Below the pieces are notes generated by a model that saw nothing but the letters and a program-made list of their open reading frames with translations, was not told the DNA's origin and did no database searches. A program made the position numbers and the translations under genes. 64,000 nucleotides of DNA from Streptomyces sp. NBC_01216. GTDB lineage: Bacteria; Actinomycetota; Actinomycetes; Streptomycetales; Streptomycetaceae. The stretch covers positions 1,116,001 through 1,180,000 of the forward strand of contig NZ_CP108677.1 in NCBI RefSeq assembly GCF_035994945.1. The letters run 5' to 3'. This document shows, one piece after another, positions 8,334 through 16,231 of the stretch (the first letter of the stretch is position 1; each line of letters starts with the position of its first letter).

Positions 8334-10034
8334 ATGAGCACGGAACCGATCGATCAAACCCCACGAGAGCAGCCTTCCCCCGATCTCCAGATCATCGGGA
8401 TCGGGGTGGCCGCCGTGGTCGCCGTCGTCGCCTGGGCGGCACTGGGCGAGGACTCCTTCGACCGAGCCTCGTCCACGGCACTGGACTGGGTCCTGAACAA
8501 CTTCGCCTGGCTGTTCGTGGTCGCGGCGGATCTCTTCCTGGTGCTGTGCCTGGTCATCGCGACCAGCCGCTTCGGGCGTGTCCGTCTCGGCCCCGACGAC
8601 TCGGAGCCCGAGTTCACCAACCTGGCGTGGATCGCGATGATGTTCAGCGGCGGCATGGGGATCGGCCTGATGTTCTACGGAGTGGGCGAGCCGCTCCAGC
8701 ACTACATCGACCCGCCCCCGGCGAGCGGTGCGCCGCCGCAGTCCGGCGCGGCGGCGCGGGCGGCCATGGAGTACTCCTTCTTCCACTGGACGCTGACACC
8801 CTGGGCCATCTACGGCGTCGCGGGCCTCGCGCTGGCGTACGCGGGCTTCCGCAAGGGGCGGGGCAACCGCCTCAGCTCCGCCTTCGTCCCTCTGATCGGT
8901 GAGCGCCGGGCCGCCTCCTGGCCGGGCCGGGTGATCGACCTGCTCGCCGTGTTCGCCACCGTCTTCGGCACGGCGACCAGCCTGGGCCTGGGGGCGCTCC
9001 AGGTCGCCGAGGGGCTCAGCCTGACGGCCGGAATCGAGGACTCGACCGGCACCGAGCTGGTCATCATCGCGTCGCTGTCGGCGGCCTTCGTGCTCTCGGC
9101 GTTCTCCGGGCTGCACAAGGGCGTGAAGTGGCTGTCCACGGTGAACATCCTGCTGGCGGCCTGTCTGATGGTCTTCGTGTTCCTGCTGGGCCCGACCGTG
9201 TACATCCTGGACACCATCCCCGCCTCGATCGGCGGGTACCTGCACCAGCTGCTGCCGATGGCGAGCCGGACCGGCGCGTTCACGGACCGGGAGTGGCTGG
9301 GCGCGTGGACGATCTTCTACTGGGCGTGGTGGCTGTCCTGGGCGCCCTTCGTCGGAACGTTCATCGCCCGGATCTCGCGCGGCCGCACGATCCGGGAGTT
9401 CCTGATCGGGGTGCTGCTGGTGCCGTCCGGCGCGACGGTCGTCTGGTTCTGTGTGATGGGCGGCACGGCGATCCGGCTGGACTCGACCGGCGAGGCCGAC
9501 CTGGCGACGGCCGTGCAGGACGGGCCGGAGGCGTCCCTGTTCGCCATGCTGGACGCGCTGCCGCTGGGCACCGTCACCTCGTACGTCGCGATGCTGCTGG
9601 TGATGACGTACTTCGTGACGAGCGCGGACTCGGCGTCGCTGGTGATGGGCTCGCTGACCAGCCGTGGGGCGCTGCATCCGCCGACCTGGCTGGTGGTGAC
9701 CTGGGGCGTGCTGATGGCGTCCGTCGCGGCCGTGCTGCTGGTGGTGGGCGGGCTGAGCTCGCTGCAGACGGCGACGATCCTGGTGGCGCTGCCGTTCGTG
9801 GTGGTGATGCTTCTGCTGTGCTGGGCGCTCCTCAAGGAGCTGCGCGAGGACCCGGGCGCGGGGCCGGCCCGTCACCACGCGCTGCACGGCCTGGGGGACG
9901 CGGTACGGGCCGCCGTCGGCGAGGCGGTGACCGACCAGGGCGCCACCCGTCATCACCGGCTGCACCGCGCGGCGAAGGCGCGGACGCTGCCGGACACGAC
10001 GGGCGGGAAGGACCGGCCGGAGGACGAGGAGTGA
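8334..10034 (+). CDS. BCCT-family transporter (betaine/carnitine/choline type)
   Basis: A 566-residue membrane protein with about twelve hydrophobic segments. It carries the BCCT glycine-rich stretch MMFSGGMGIGLMFYGVGEP (about residue 103) and the family signature WTIFYWAWWLSWAPFVGTF followed by ARISRGRTIREF (about 325-357). Sodium- or proton-coupled uptake of glycine betaine, choline or carnitine is the expected role. The C-terminal tail of about 70 residues is charged and cytoplasmic, as in osmosensing BetP/OpuD, where the tail takes part in regulation. The substrate cannot be fixed from sequence, but an osmolyte fits the ectoine locus farther along. Confidence 0.88.
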   Translation: MSTEPIDQTPREQPSPDLQIIGIGVAAVVAVVAWAALGEDSFDRASSTALDWVLNNFAWLFVVAADLFLVLCLVIATSRFGRVRLGPDDSEPEFTNLAWIAMMFSGGMGIGLMFYGVGEPLQHYIDPPPASGAPPQSGAAARAAMEYSFFHWTLTPWAIYGVAGLALAYAGFRKGRGNRLSSAFVPLIGERRAASWPGRVIDLLAVFATVFGTATSLGLGALQVAEGLSLTAGIEDSTGTELVIIASLSAAFVLSAFSGLHKGVKWLSTVNILLAACLMVFVFLLGPTVYILDTIPASIGGYLHQLLPMASRTGAFTDREWLGAWTIFYWAWWLSWAPFVGTFIARISRGRTIREFLIGVLLVPSGATVVWFCVMGGTAIRLDSTGEADLATAVQDGPEASLFAMLDALPLGTVTSYVAMLLVMTYFVTSADSASLVMGSLTSRGALHPPTWLVVTWGVLMASVAAVLLVVGGLSSLQTATILVALPFVVVMLLLCWALLKELREDPGAGPARHHALHGLGDAVRAAVGEAVTDQGATRHHRLHRAAKARTLPDTTGGKDRPEDEE

Positions 10035-10104
10035 GAACGCGCCGACCGGCTCCGGTGCCGCGGGCACGGCGCCAGGCCGGGGACCACCCGGCTACGCTGA
10101 CGCC

Positions 10105-10596
10105 ATGACGACGACCGACTACGCCACGTACATCGCGAGTCTGCCCCGTGTCCTGGCCGCGGCCGCCACGCTGTTCCGGGACACCTCGGGCCGGGTCCTC
10201 GTCGTCGAACCGAACTACCGGGAGGGCTGGACTCTGCCCGGCGGCACGATCGAGTCCGACACGGGCGAGACACCCCGGCAGGGAGCCCGCCGGGAGACCG
10301 TGGAGGAGATCGGACTTGACCTCGCGCCCGGCCGTCTCCTCGCGGTCGACTGGGTGGAGGGCACCTCCCGTCCTCCGATGGTGGCCTACGTCTACGACGG
10401 CGGGGTGCTGTCCGAGGAGCGGCTCGGCACGATCCGGCTCCAGGAGGAGGAGCTGCTGTCCTGGAAGCTGATCGGGCACGACGAGGTCACCGCCCACCTC
10501 CCGGGAAGCCTGGGCCTGCGGGTCCTCGCCGCCCTGGACGCCCTGGCCGACGGCGGGGGCCCGGTCGAGCTGGAGAACGGCCGGGCGGCACACTGA
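10105..10596 (+). CDS. NUDIX hydrolase
   Basis: A 163-residue protein. The Nudix box is recognisable (GGTIESDTGE, then ARRETVEEIGLDL) and supplies the Glu residues that bind the metal for cleavage of a nucleoside diphosphate linked to another moiety. The box has two extra residues between the Gly pair and the first conserved GE. The substrate is unknown. The stop codon coincides with the left end of an IS3-type element, so the last residues could have been changed by that insertion. Confidence 0.8.
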   Translation: MTTTDYATYIASLPRVLAAAATLFRDTSGRVLVVEPNYREGWTLPGGTIESDTGETPRQGARRETVEEIGLDLAPGRLLAVDWVEGTSRPPMVAYVYDGGVLSEERLGTIRLQEEELLSWKLIGHDEVTAHLPGSLGLRVLAALDALADGGGPVELENGRAAH

Positions 10597-11695
10597 GCCT
10601 TTTCCATCTTCAGTCTGAGTCGTTCCGGGTTCGGTAGGGACTCGATCATTTGAGAGGATCGAGTCATGGCACGTTCTTCCCAGTACCCGCTTGAGCTGCG
10701 CCGTCGTGCGGTGCGGAGGGTCGCCGAGGTGCGGCCGGATTACGACACCGAGTGGGCCGCGATGAAAGCGGTCGCCCAGAAGCTGGGCATCGGCACGACC
10801 GAGACGCTCCGCAAGTGGGTGAGGCAGGACCAGGTCGACTCCGGAGTGCGTCCTGGCGTGACCACCGAGGAATCGGCCGAGCTGAAGCGACTGAAAAAGG
10901 AGAACGCCGAGCTCAAGCGGGCGAACGAGATCCTGAAGGCGGCGGCGTCTTTCTTCGCGGCCGAGCTCGACCGGCCACACACACGCTCGTAGCGTTCATC
11001 GACGAGCACAAGGGCCGCTTCGGCGGCGTCGAGCCGATCTGCCGCGTGCTGACGATGCACGACTGCAAGATCGCCCCCTCCACCTACTACGCCCACCACC
11101 AACGCCAGGCCGCACAGTCCGCCAGGACCGTGCGGGACAGCGAGCTGAAAGAGCTGATCCAACACGTCTACGACACCAACTACCGCGTCTACGGGGCGAG
11201 GAAGATCTGGCGGGAGCTGAACCGTCAGGGCGTCACGGTGGCCCGCTGCACCGTCGAGCGCCTGATGCGGGCACTCGGCATCGCAGGAGCGGTCCGCGGC
11301 AGACGTGTGATCACCACGCTTCCCGGTGGCCAGGCCGACCGGGCCCCCGACCTTGCGGACCGGGACTTCGTCGCCGGCACCCCGAACCGCTGCTGGGTCG
11401 CGGACTTCACCCACGTGAAGACCTGGGCCGGCGTCGTCTACGTCGCCTTCGTCGTGGACACCTTCTCCCGCCGCATCGTCGGCTGGTCCGCAGCCACCGT
11501 GAAGGAGACGGTCTTCGTGCTGGACGCCCTGGAGATGGCGATCTGGCAGCGCGACCGCGACCAACACCCCGTTCAGCCCGGCGAGTTGATCCATCACTCG
11601 GACGCCGGGTCGCAGTACACGAGTTTCCGGCTCGCCGAGCACCTGGACGCGGCCGGCATCGCGGTCTCGATCGGCTCGGTCGGCGACGCGTATGA
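10597..11695 (+). mobile_element. IS3-family element, 3' end lost
   Basis: The element starts at or close to the NUDIX stop (the TGAGCC at 10594-10599 is a plausible left tip) and has orfA followed by orfB in the -1 frame. It breaks off inside orfB right after the codons for GDAYD, where a normal IS3 transposase goes on with its third catalytic residue. The bases that follow (11696-11762) match no part of an IS3 transposase and could not be assigned. No right inverted repeat or target duplication could be identified. Confidence 0.6.
10666..10992 (+). CDS. IS3-family transposase OrfA
   Basis: A 108-residue protein beginning MARSSQYPLELRRRAVRRV. It has a helix-turn-helix (KAVAQKLGIGTTETLRKWVR) and a leucine-zipper-like stretch (ELKRLKKENAELKRANEIL), the standard OrfA layout. 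OrfA and OrfB are normally joined by a -1 programmed frameshift. Here OrfB is indeed in the -1 frame, with an A-rich run at 10894-10899 and a CA repeat at 10975-10984 as possible slip sites. Because orfB is truncated, no active transposase can be made from this copy. Confidence 0.8.
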   Translation: MARSSQYPLELRRRAVRRVAEVRPDYDTEWAAMKAVAQKLGIGTTETLRKWVRQDQVDSGVRPGVTTEESAELKRLKKENAELKRANEILKAAASFFAAELDRPHTRS

Positions 11696-11756
11696 CTGTC
11701 AGTCTTTTCGCACCGGATCCCGCAAGGATCGGGTAGTCCCGGCTGAGGCGGTCTGA
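10977..11756 (+). pseudogene. IS3-family transposase OrfB, truncated before the last catalytic residue
   Basis: The frame reads HTLVAFIDEHKGRFGGVEPI and holds the N-terminal HTH_21-like region (YRVYGARKIWRELNRQG). The retroviral-integrase fold contributes WVADFTHVKTWAG (first Asp) and LIHHSDAGSQYTS (second Asp). After GDAYD (about 11695) the reading runs into unrelated sequence (CQSFRTGSRKD) and stops at 11756. The DDE glutamate and about 70-90 C-terminal residues are missing, so the protein should be inactive. Confidence 0.75.
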
Positions 11757-11829
11757 CTCTTGTGAAGCTTCCCCTTGATCGTGGACACCTGGAGACTGGG
11801 ACCCGAGGTTCCAGAGGAAGTAGCACCAG

Positions 11830-12050
11830 GTGGGAAGTAAGTCCACGAAGCGGTACTCGGAGGAGTTCAAGCGGGACGCGATCGCGCTCGTGCGGTCGTC
11901 GGGCCGGACGGTGACCGAGGTCGCCCGGGAGCTCGGGATCAGCTCGGAGTCCCTGCGGGGCTGAGCGAAGAAGGCCCGCGCCGCCCAGGAGGCCGGATCG
12001 GGGCCGGCCGGGCGGGCCGGGCAGAGTGCCGCCGACCGGGACGCCAGGGC
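11830..12050 (+). pseudogene. Second IS3-family OrfA, stopped by a Trp-to-UGA change and truncated
   Basis: From the GTG at 11830 the frame reads VGSKSTKRYSEEFKRDAIAL and a helix-turn-helix (TVTEVARELGISSESLRG), a typical IS3 OrfA start. The next codon is TGA (11962-11964) where relatives have Trp before AKKAR, and the frame then continues AKKARAAQEAGSGP. Homology fades near 12050 and the leucine zipper and orfB are absent. The left tip may lie near 11763 (TGAAGCTTCCCC). Confidence 0.6.
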
Positions 12051-12114
12051 GTGCGCAAGTTCCCGGAATCCCCCAACTGACGTGAGGCTGCTGCGGGTTG
12101 GGGTGGATGACAGA

Positions 12115-12180
12115 GCGGACACGGGATCCGTGATCATTCAGGTGTCTAAGCCAAGTGATCAAGAAGGTTCCCGTGTCCGC
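12115..12180 (+). promoter_or_regulatory. Inverted repeat around the ISAs1 transposase start
   Basis: A 12-bp arm GCGGACACGGGA at 12115-12126 is perfectly complementary to 12169-12180. The GTG start at 12155 lies in the loop and the first codons in the right arm. Transcripts coming in from outside the element would include both arms and could fold over the start region, as seen for the protective hairpins of IS10 and IS50. A promoter inside the loop would avoid the left arm. Confidence 0.4.
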
Positions 12181-13384
12181 TGTCTCATCTTCCCCGATCC
12201 CCTCCGTGTTGGCCAAGCTGGGTCCCCTCAACCCGGATGATGCAGCTGACCTGCGTGTCTTCCTGGAAACGGTGCCCGATCCGCGCTCGCGGCGGGGCCG
12301 CTGGTACTCGCTGACCTCGATCCTGCTGATCTGCGCGGCAGCCGCGCTCTCGGGAGCGAAGACCATCGACGAACTCGCCGAGTGGGGAGCCCGCGCCGAC
12401 GCCGGGCTGCTCACCGGACTCGGGGTGCGCCGTCATCTCCTGAACTGGCGGCACGCGCCGTCCCGCTCAGCGATCGGGAGGGTCCTCGATCGCCTCGACG
12501 CCGACGCGCTCGACGCGGCCGTCAGTGCCTGGCTCGCACGCCGCCACGCGGACACGGCGGCTCCGGCCGGGCGGCGGGTGATCGCTGTGGACGGCAAGGC
12601 ACTGCGCGGCTCCGCCCGCCTGGACCAGCCCCGCCGGCACCTGCTGTCCGCCGTCACCCACGGCCTCGCGGTCACCCTGGCCCAGGCCGAGGTCGGGTCC
12701 AAGACCAACGAGACCCGGCACTTCCAGTCCTTGCTCGCGCCCCTCGACCTGGACGGGGACGTGCTCACCTTCGACGCGCTGCACTCGGTGAAGGCCAACG
12801 TCACTTGGCTGGTGGAGACGAAGAACGCGCACTACGTTGCCGTGATCAAACCCAACCAGCCCACCGCCTGGACGCAGTTGGACGGCCTCGCCTGGAACGC
12901 CGTGAAGGTCCAGCACACCGCCTCGAACAAGGGGCACGGCCGCCGTGAGTCCCGCTCGATCAAGACCCTGGCCATCGCCGACAACCTCGGCGGAATCGCC
13001 TTCCCCTACGCGAAGCTCGCCATCCGCGTCCACCGCCGCCGCAAAGCCACCGGCATGAAGGAGACCCGCGAGACCGTCTACGCGGTCACCAGCCTCGACG
13101 CCCACGAGACGAAACCCGCAGACCTCTCCTCCCACCTGCGCGGACACTGGACCGTGGAGGCCCAGCACCACATCCGCGACCGAACCTTCGCCGAAGACGC
13201 CTCCACCGTCCACTCCGGCAACGCACCCCGCGCCATGGCCACCTTCCGCAACCTCGCTGTCGGCGCCCTCAAAACCCTCGGAGCGACCAATATCGCCAAG
13301 ACCACCCGCGCCATCCGCGACCAACCAGAACGAGCCCTCCTCATCCTGGGCATCACCCCCAAGCACGACCTCAACGGAACTTGA
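12155..13384 (+). CDS. ISAs1-family transposase
   Basis: A 409-residue transposase of the ISAs1 (H-repeat) group, apparently intact. The N-terminal region reads FLETVPDPRSRRGRWYSLTS and the catalytic core has VIAVDGKALRGS (first Asp, about residue 147), LTFDALHSVKAN (second Asp) and HWTVEAQHHIRD with FAEDAS (Glu). It starts at GTG within a potential hairpin. The integrase remnant resumes only 10 bases after its stop, so little space is left for a right inverted repeat; the element may be truncated there even though the gene is whole. Confidence 0.82.
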   Translation: MIKKVPVSAVSSSPIPSVLAKLGPLNPDDAADLRVFLETVPDPRSRRGRWYSLTSILLICAAAALSGAKTIDELAEWGARADAGLLTGLGVRRHLLNWRHAPSRSAIGRVLDRLDADALDAAVSAWLARRHADTAAPAGRRVIAVDGKALRGSARLDQPRRHLLSAVTHGLAVTLAQAEVGSKTNETRHFQSLLAPLDLDGDVLTFDALHSVKANVTWLVETKNAHYVAVIKPNQPTAWTQLDGLAWNAVKVQHTASNKGHGRRESRSIKTLAIADNLGGIAFPYAKLAIRVHRRRKATGMKETRETVYAVTSLDAHETKPADLSSHLRGHWTVEAQHHIRDRTFAEDASTVHSGNAPRAMATFRNLAVGALKTLGATNIAKTTRAIRDQPERALLILGITPKHDLNGT

Positions 13385-13394
13385 TCAAGCCCTG

Positions 13395-14273
13395 CTCCGC
13401 ACCACCTGCCAGTGCTGCACCCAAGGGCTGGACATCGAACGGAAGCAGTGCTGTGCGGTCGGCGAGTGCTGCCAGAAGCAGCTGTCCGCTTCGACCGTGG
13501 CCTACGTGCACTCGGTGCTCAAGTCGGCACTGGAACACGCCGTCCGCGAAGACGAGCTGCCGCGCAACGTCGCCCGCAACGTCAAGACCACCACGCACCA
13601 GCCCAGGCGCTTCCGTCCGCTCACAGCGGCAGAGGCCCGTCAGTTCCTCGACGCGGCCCGCGCCGATCGGCTCCACGCGCTGTACGAACTCGCCCTCCGC
13701 ACCGGACTCCGCAAAGGCGAACTCCTGGGCCTCCACTGGGACGACCTCGACCTCAGCACCGGAACGGCCAGCATCCGCCGCTCACTCCAGCGCACCCGCA
13801 CCGGCGGCATCACCCATCTCCCCACCAAGACCCGGGCGTCCGAACGCCGCATCGCACTCCCGACCGAATGCCTCCACTCCCTCAAGGAGCACAAACAGCA
13901 GCAGGACAAGGAGCGCGGGACAGCAGGGCCAGCCTGGCAGGACAGCGGCCTCGTCTTCACCACCCCTACCGGCCGGCCTCTCGACCCGGCCAACCTCACC
14001 CGCCACTTCCGCAGCTTCCTCAACCGAGCCGGACTCCGCCGCATCCGCTTCCACGACCTCCGCCACTCGACCGCCACCCTGCTCCTGGAACAAGGCGTCG
14101 ACCTCGCCGTCATCAAGGAACTCCTCGGCCACGCCCACATCGGCGTCACCGCCGGCGTCTACGCCCACGTCCGACTCCGCCTCCAACGCCAAGCCATCGA
14201 CACCCTCAGCAACGCGCTCAGCCCCGCCGGCAACGACCCCGACAACCCACCCGCCACAGCCGTCGTCCGCTGA
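13395..14273 (+). pseudogene. Tyrosine integrase remnant, N-terminal third missing but catalytic Tyr retained
   Basis: In-frame with a stop at 14271-14273, this 292-codon piece is nearly identical to the C-terminal three quarters of the AICE integrase at 21787-22974. It starts at LRTTCQCCTQGLD, equivalent to about residue 130 of that protein. It retains the catalytic RTGLRKGE, HDLRHSTATLLL and GVTAGVYAHV (Tyr codon 14160-14162). The N-terminal arm-binding and core-binding parts are gone, replaced by the IS pile. It is followed by a 22-bp repeat and a hairpin, exactly as the AICE integrase is. This is the end of an older sister element. Confidence 0.85.
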
Positions 14274-14274
14274 C

Positions 14275-14296
14275 GTTGCCGTCACCGTTGCCGTCA
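14275..14296. repeat. Att-like repeat A (diverged copy after the integrase remnant)
   Basis: Two GTTGCCGTC units three bases apart plus a final A, 2 bp after the remnant int stop. It matches repeats B (15424) and C (22976) at 20 of 22 positions; only the 3-base spacer differs (ACC here, GGC in B and C). All three copies are in the same orientation. Confidence 0.7.
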
Positions 14297-14303
14297 AACG
14301 ACC

Positions 14304-14343
14304 CGAGGGTCCCCTCCACGCAGAAGCGCGGAGGGGACCCTCG
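14304..14343 (+). terminator. Terminator after the integrase remnant
   Basis: A 14-bp perfect stem (14304-14317 with 14330-14343) and a 12-base loop, 30 bases beyond the int stop. The AICE integrase is followed by an equivalent but sequence-unrelated hairpin at the same distance. Confidence 0.7.
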
Positions 14344-14450
14344 CATTTGCCGGGCTATCGAATTCTCCATGATCAGATGACGTGAAGACGTCACGACTCA
14401 CGCCTTCATGACCCTTCATTCAGTCGATTCAGATAGCCACCTTGAAGGTA

Positions 14451-14972
14451 TCACCAAAGGCCTTCCTGGATGGATTCATCCTCATGCGCAGCTCGTCTAG
14501 CCCTCTGTGGCCCTTGCTTTTGACCTTCGGCGCCTGGAGCGGAGAGGGGAGCCTTTGCCGCACTTTCTCTGTCAAGCACTGCTTTCAGCCTTCGGAGCAT
14601 TGCAAGCCATTCAGTGCCTTCCTCCTCCACGCTCCAGTCGTCCCGCAAGTCATTGCTTGTGACGAGTAGGCGAGAAATCGCTTCGAGCGCCAGGGGTACC
14701 AGCTCTTTCGGAATCTGCGGAATCTCACCATTCGGCCCCCACGTCGCAGATTGAAATTCATCGCCACCCTCAACCCCTCGGACTGTCAACGCAGCGGCAG
14801 CGATTGCCAGCTCCGCTCTTCCGCCATCGATATGCGGGCTGCCGTCGCCCGCCACCGAGGCAAGGGCAGCTCGGATCGCCTGAATCCGCCTAGACAGCGG
14901 AGTGGCATCCAAATCGCCAGCAAAGTCCGCGGCGCCATCGTTATCGAATGGCCCGTATCCCCATTTCCCCAT
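14451..14972 (-). CDS. DUF4259-type protein, probable immunity protein for the orphan toxin tip
   Basis: A 173-residue acidic, soluble protein. The first residues MGKWGYGPFDNDGAADFAGD match the signature of DUF4259, a family often found beside polymorphic toxins. It begins 6 bases after the orphan tip stop codon, the usual toxin-immunity spacing, so it probably neutralises that nuclease. The C-terminal 35 residues are low-complexity and charged. Base composition is visibly lower in GC than the flanking integrase remnant. The immunity role is inferred from position. Confidence 0.6.
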   Translation of the reverse strand: MGKWGYGPFDNDGAADFAGDLDATPLSRRIQAIRAALASVAGDGSPHIDGGRAELAIAAAALTVRGVEGGDEFQSATWGPNGEIPQIPKELVPLALEAISRLLVTSNDLRDDWSVEEEGTEWLAMLRRLKAVLDRESAAKAPLSAPGAEGQKQGPQRARRAAHEDESIQEGLW

Positions 14973-14978
14973 ATCGCC

Positions 14979-15320
14979 CTACTCGAACGGGAGCTCAGGC
15001 TGAGTCGCCTGGCGCTTGTTGTAGAGGTTTCGACCAAACCCCTCAATGCCACTACTGAGCTTAAAGCCCATTTTTTCGAACTGAACCTTCATGATGTGCT
15101 CTCGGATTCTGAGAGCGTTGTCATCTCCGCACACATGGATGCAAATGACAGGCCCATCCTTGTCTCGCCTGCCCAAGTCTGCGTGCCTGTTCAGTCGAAC
15201 GTTAAAGTTGTTGGTCTTGCCGATATAAACGTGACCAGGCTTCGACTTGTCGTCGAATATGTAGACGCCTTGATTCTTGTTGCAATTGTGGACCAGGACC
15301 GGCGTGGCCCCCGCCAGCAC
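14979..15320 (-). CDS. Orphan Rhs toxin tip: end of HINT domain plus GIY-YIG-type nuclease
   Basis: A 113-residue reading frame from the GTG at 15320. It opens with LAGATPVLVHNCN, the end of the HINT domain of the Rhs gene at 23755-30669. The remainder looks like a GIY-YIG (URI-type) nuclease: GVYIFDDKSKPGHVYIGKT carries the GIY and YIG halves, NVRLNRHADL the Arg and His, and ALRIREHIMK the Glu. In the frame upstream, HTYYV is preceded within nine codons by a stop (TGA), so there is no signal, no Rhs barrel and probably no translation start of its own. It is best read as a silent spare tip awaiting recombination into the live rhs gene. Confidence 0.72.
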   Translation of the reverse strand: MLAGATPVLVHNCNKNQGVYIFDDKSKPGHVYIGKTNNFNVRLNRHADLGRRDKDGPVICIHVCGDDNALRIREHIMKVQFEKMGFKLSSGIEGFGRNLYNKRQATQPELPFE

Positions 15321-15332
15321 ATAGTACGTGTG
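15277..15332 (-). repeat. HINT-tail homology box of the spare toxin tip
   Basis: 56 bases that match 24125-24180 of the rhs gene at 53 positions, encoding the last residues of the HINT domain (HTYYVLAGATPVLVHNCN) on the minus strand. Homology stops abruptly on both sides. This is the length of shared sequence expected for toxin-tip exchange by homologous recombination. Confidence 0.75.
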
Positions 15333-15423
15333 CTCGCCGGGCGGGCGTCACCTGCATTTTCGCTGGTCAGCGAATTCCGGCCTGTCCGTGGGTATGCATG
15401 GAAGTGCCGTGCTGTGCGCCTCT

Positions 15424-15445
15424 GTTGCCGTCGGCGTTGCCGTCA
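15424..15445. repeat. Candidate attL (repeat B) of the AICE
   Basis: Two GTTGCCGTC units separated by GGC and followed by A; identical over 22 bp to the copy just after int (22976-22997). Homology does not extend left (the flank here is GCGCCTCT, while the right copy follows the int stop), as expected for a recombination core. It could alternatively be an integrase arm-binding site. Confidence 0.55.
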
Positions 15446-16000
15446 GACGGCTACGCACATGAGGGCGGTGGAGTGGGCTTTGGCCGGTGTCCTGCCCGGG
15501 TTGGGGTCGGGCATGGTCAGGGGGCCGTACGCTGGCCCGGCAACTCGGGCAGGCTTTGGACCTGCCCGGAATTTGAACGAGTGGCCCCCTGGCCATGCCC
15601 GACGCGGGCCCCGGCCCGGGGAGGTGGGTAAAGCCCACGGAGCCGACCGGCCCCACCCCCGGGCCTACGCCCCGGCCAACCCCCCGCCGTCGCTTCACCG
15701 TCGGCCTGGCGCTCGCCGTGCTGGCGCGTCCGGCTTTCTCCGCGCTTCCGTTCGTCCGCTGTGCTGTCTTTGCGCGGCCTGGTCGCTGGCCGGCCCGCGG
15801 TGGCGGAGCCGAGAGCGGGCCGGGTGGGCGGCCGTGCCGCGCGCGACCCGCGTCAGCGGGTCGCCTTGAAGACGTAGAGAAAGTTTGGACGCATCCCGCT
15901 TCGGGGTACGCCGTGGTCGGTTGCCGAGCGTCCGGCTGGCTGCTGACCTGGGGCGATGGTCTGCGGGTTGTGGGTCCTGTTCAGGCTGGCGGTGGTGGTT
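15446..16000. other. Non-coding left end of the AICE
   Basis: No reading frame here has a recognisable protein signature; the short open frames are Pro/Arg/Gly-rich shadows. The segment is marked by the large nested palindrome at 15506-15603 and by several GC-rich dyads around 15606-15650. Such a gene-free end next to att is a plausible place for a replication or transfer site. Confidence 0.5.
15506..15603. repeat. Nested palindrome, candidate origin or transfer site
   Basis: Outer arms 15506-15526 and 15583-15603 match as inverted repeats at 20 of 21 positions. Inside them, CGGGCAGG at 15546-15553 pairs with CCTGCCCG at 15561-15568 around a 7-base loop. The whole would fold into a long stem with an internal stem-loop. 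It has no flanking gene end that a terminator would serve. Confidence 0.5.
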
Positions 16001-16231
16001 CTACTCGGCTCGGGTGACCTTGGCGTGGTCGGTGAAGACGCGTCTGAAGAGGTCGTGGCCGGTGCGTCCGGTGTGGCGGAGTGCCCAGTCCTGTGCGGCT
16101 TCTTGCCCGTCGTGGGGGCCGGATTCGGCTCCGCATCCAGCGGTGACGCAGAACGCCTCGTAGGTGATGCCGCCTTCGGGTGCGTGACGAATGGTGTGGG
16201 GGATGTGCCGGTAGACGGTGCGGGGGCTCAC
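16001..16231 (-). CDS. DUF7848-type small protein
   Basis: A 76-residue protein from the GTG at 16231, reading VSPRTVYRHIPHTIRHAPEG and later AFCVTAGCGAESGPHDGQEA, AQDWALRHTGRTGHDLFRRV. This pattern, with a Cys pair and the WALRHTG block, is the small Streptomyces family found beside mobile-element regulators. Function is unknown; the Cys/His spacing could bind zinc. The start overlaps the stop of the upstream small gene by 4 bp (GTGA), so the two are translationally coupled. The longer frame to 16438 was rejected because its N-terminal part is the other gene read out of frame. Confidence 0.6.
   Translation of the reverse strand: MSPRTVYRHIPHTIRHAPEGGITYEAFCVTAGCGAESGPHDGQEAAQDWALRHTGRTGHDLFRRVFTDHAKVTRAE

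Noticed and set aside
14442..14669. Plus-strand 75-aa frame opposite the DUF4259-type gene
   Set aside because: It is the antisense of the immunity gene, which has a family signature and proper toxin-immunity spacing.
15595..16017. Open frames in the left end of the AICE
   Set aside because: No recognisable motif and compositional bias only; the segment is better explained as non-coding with palindromes.
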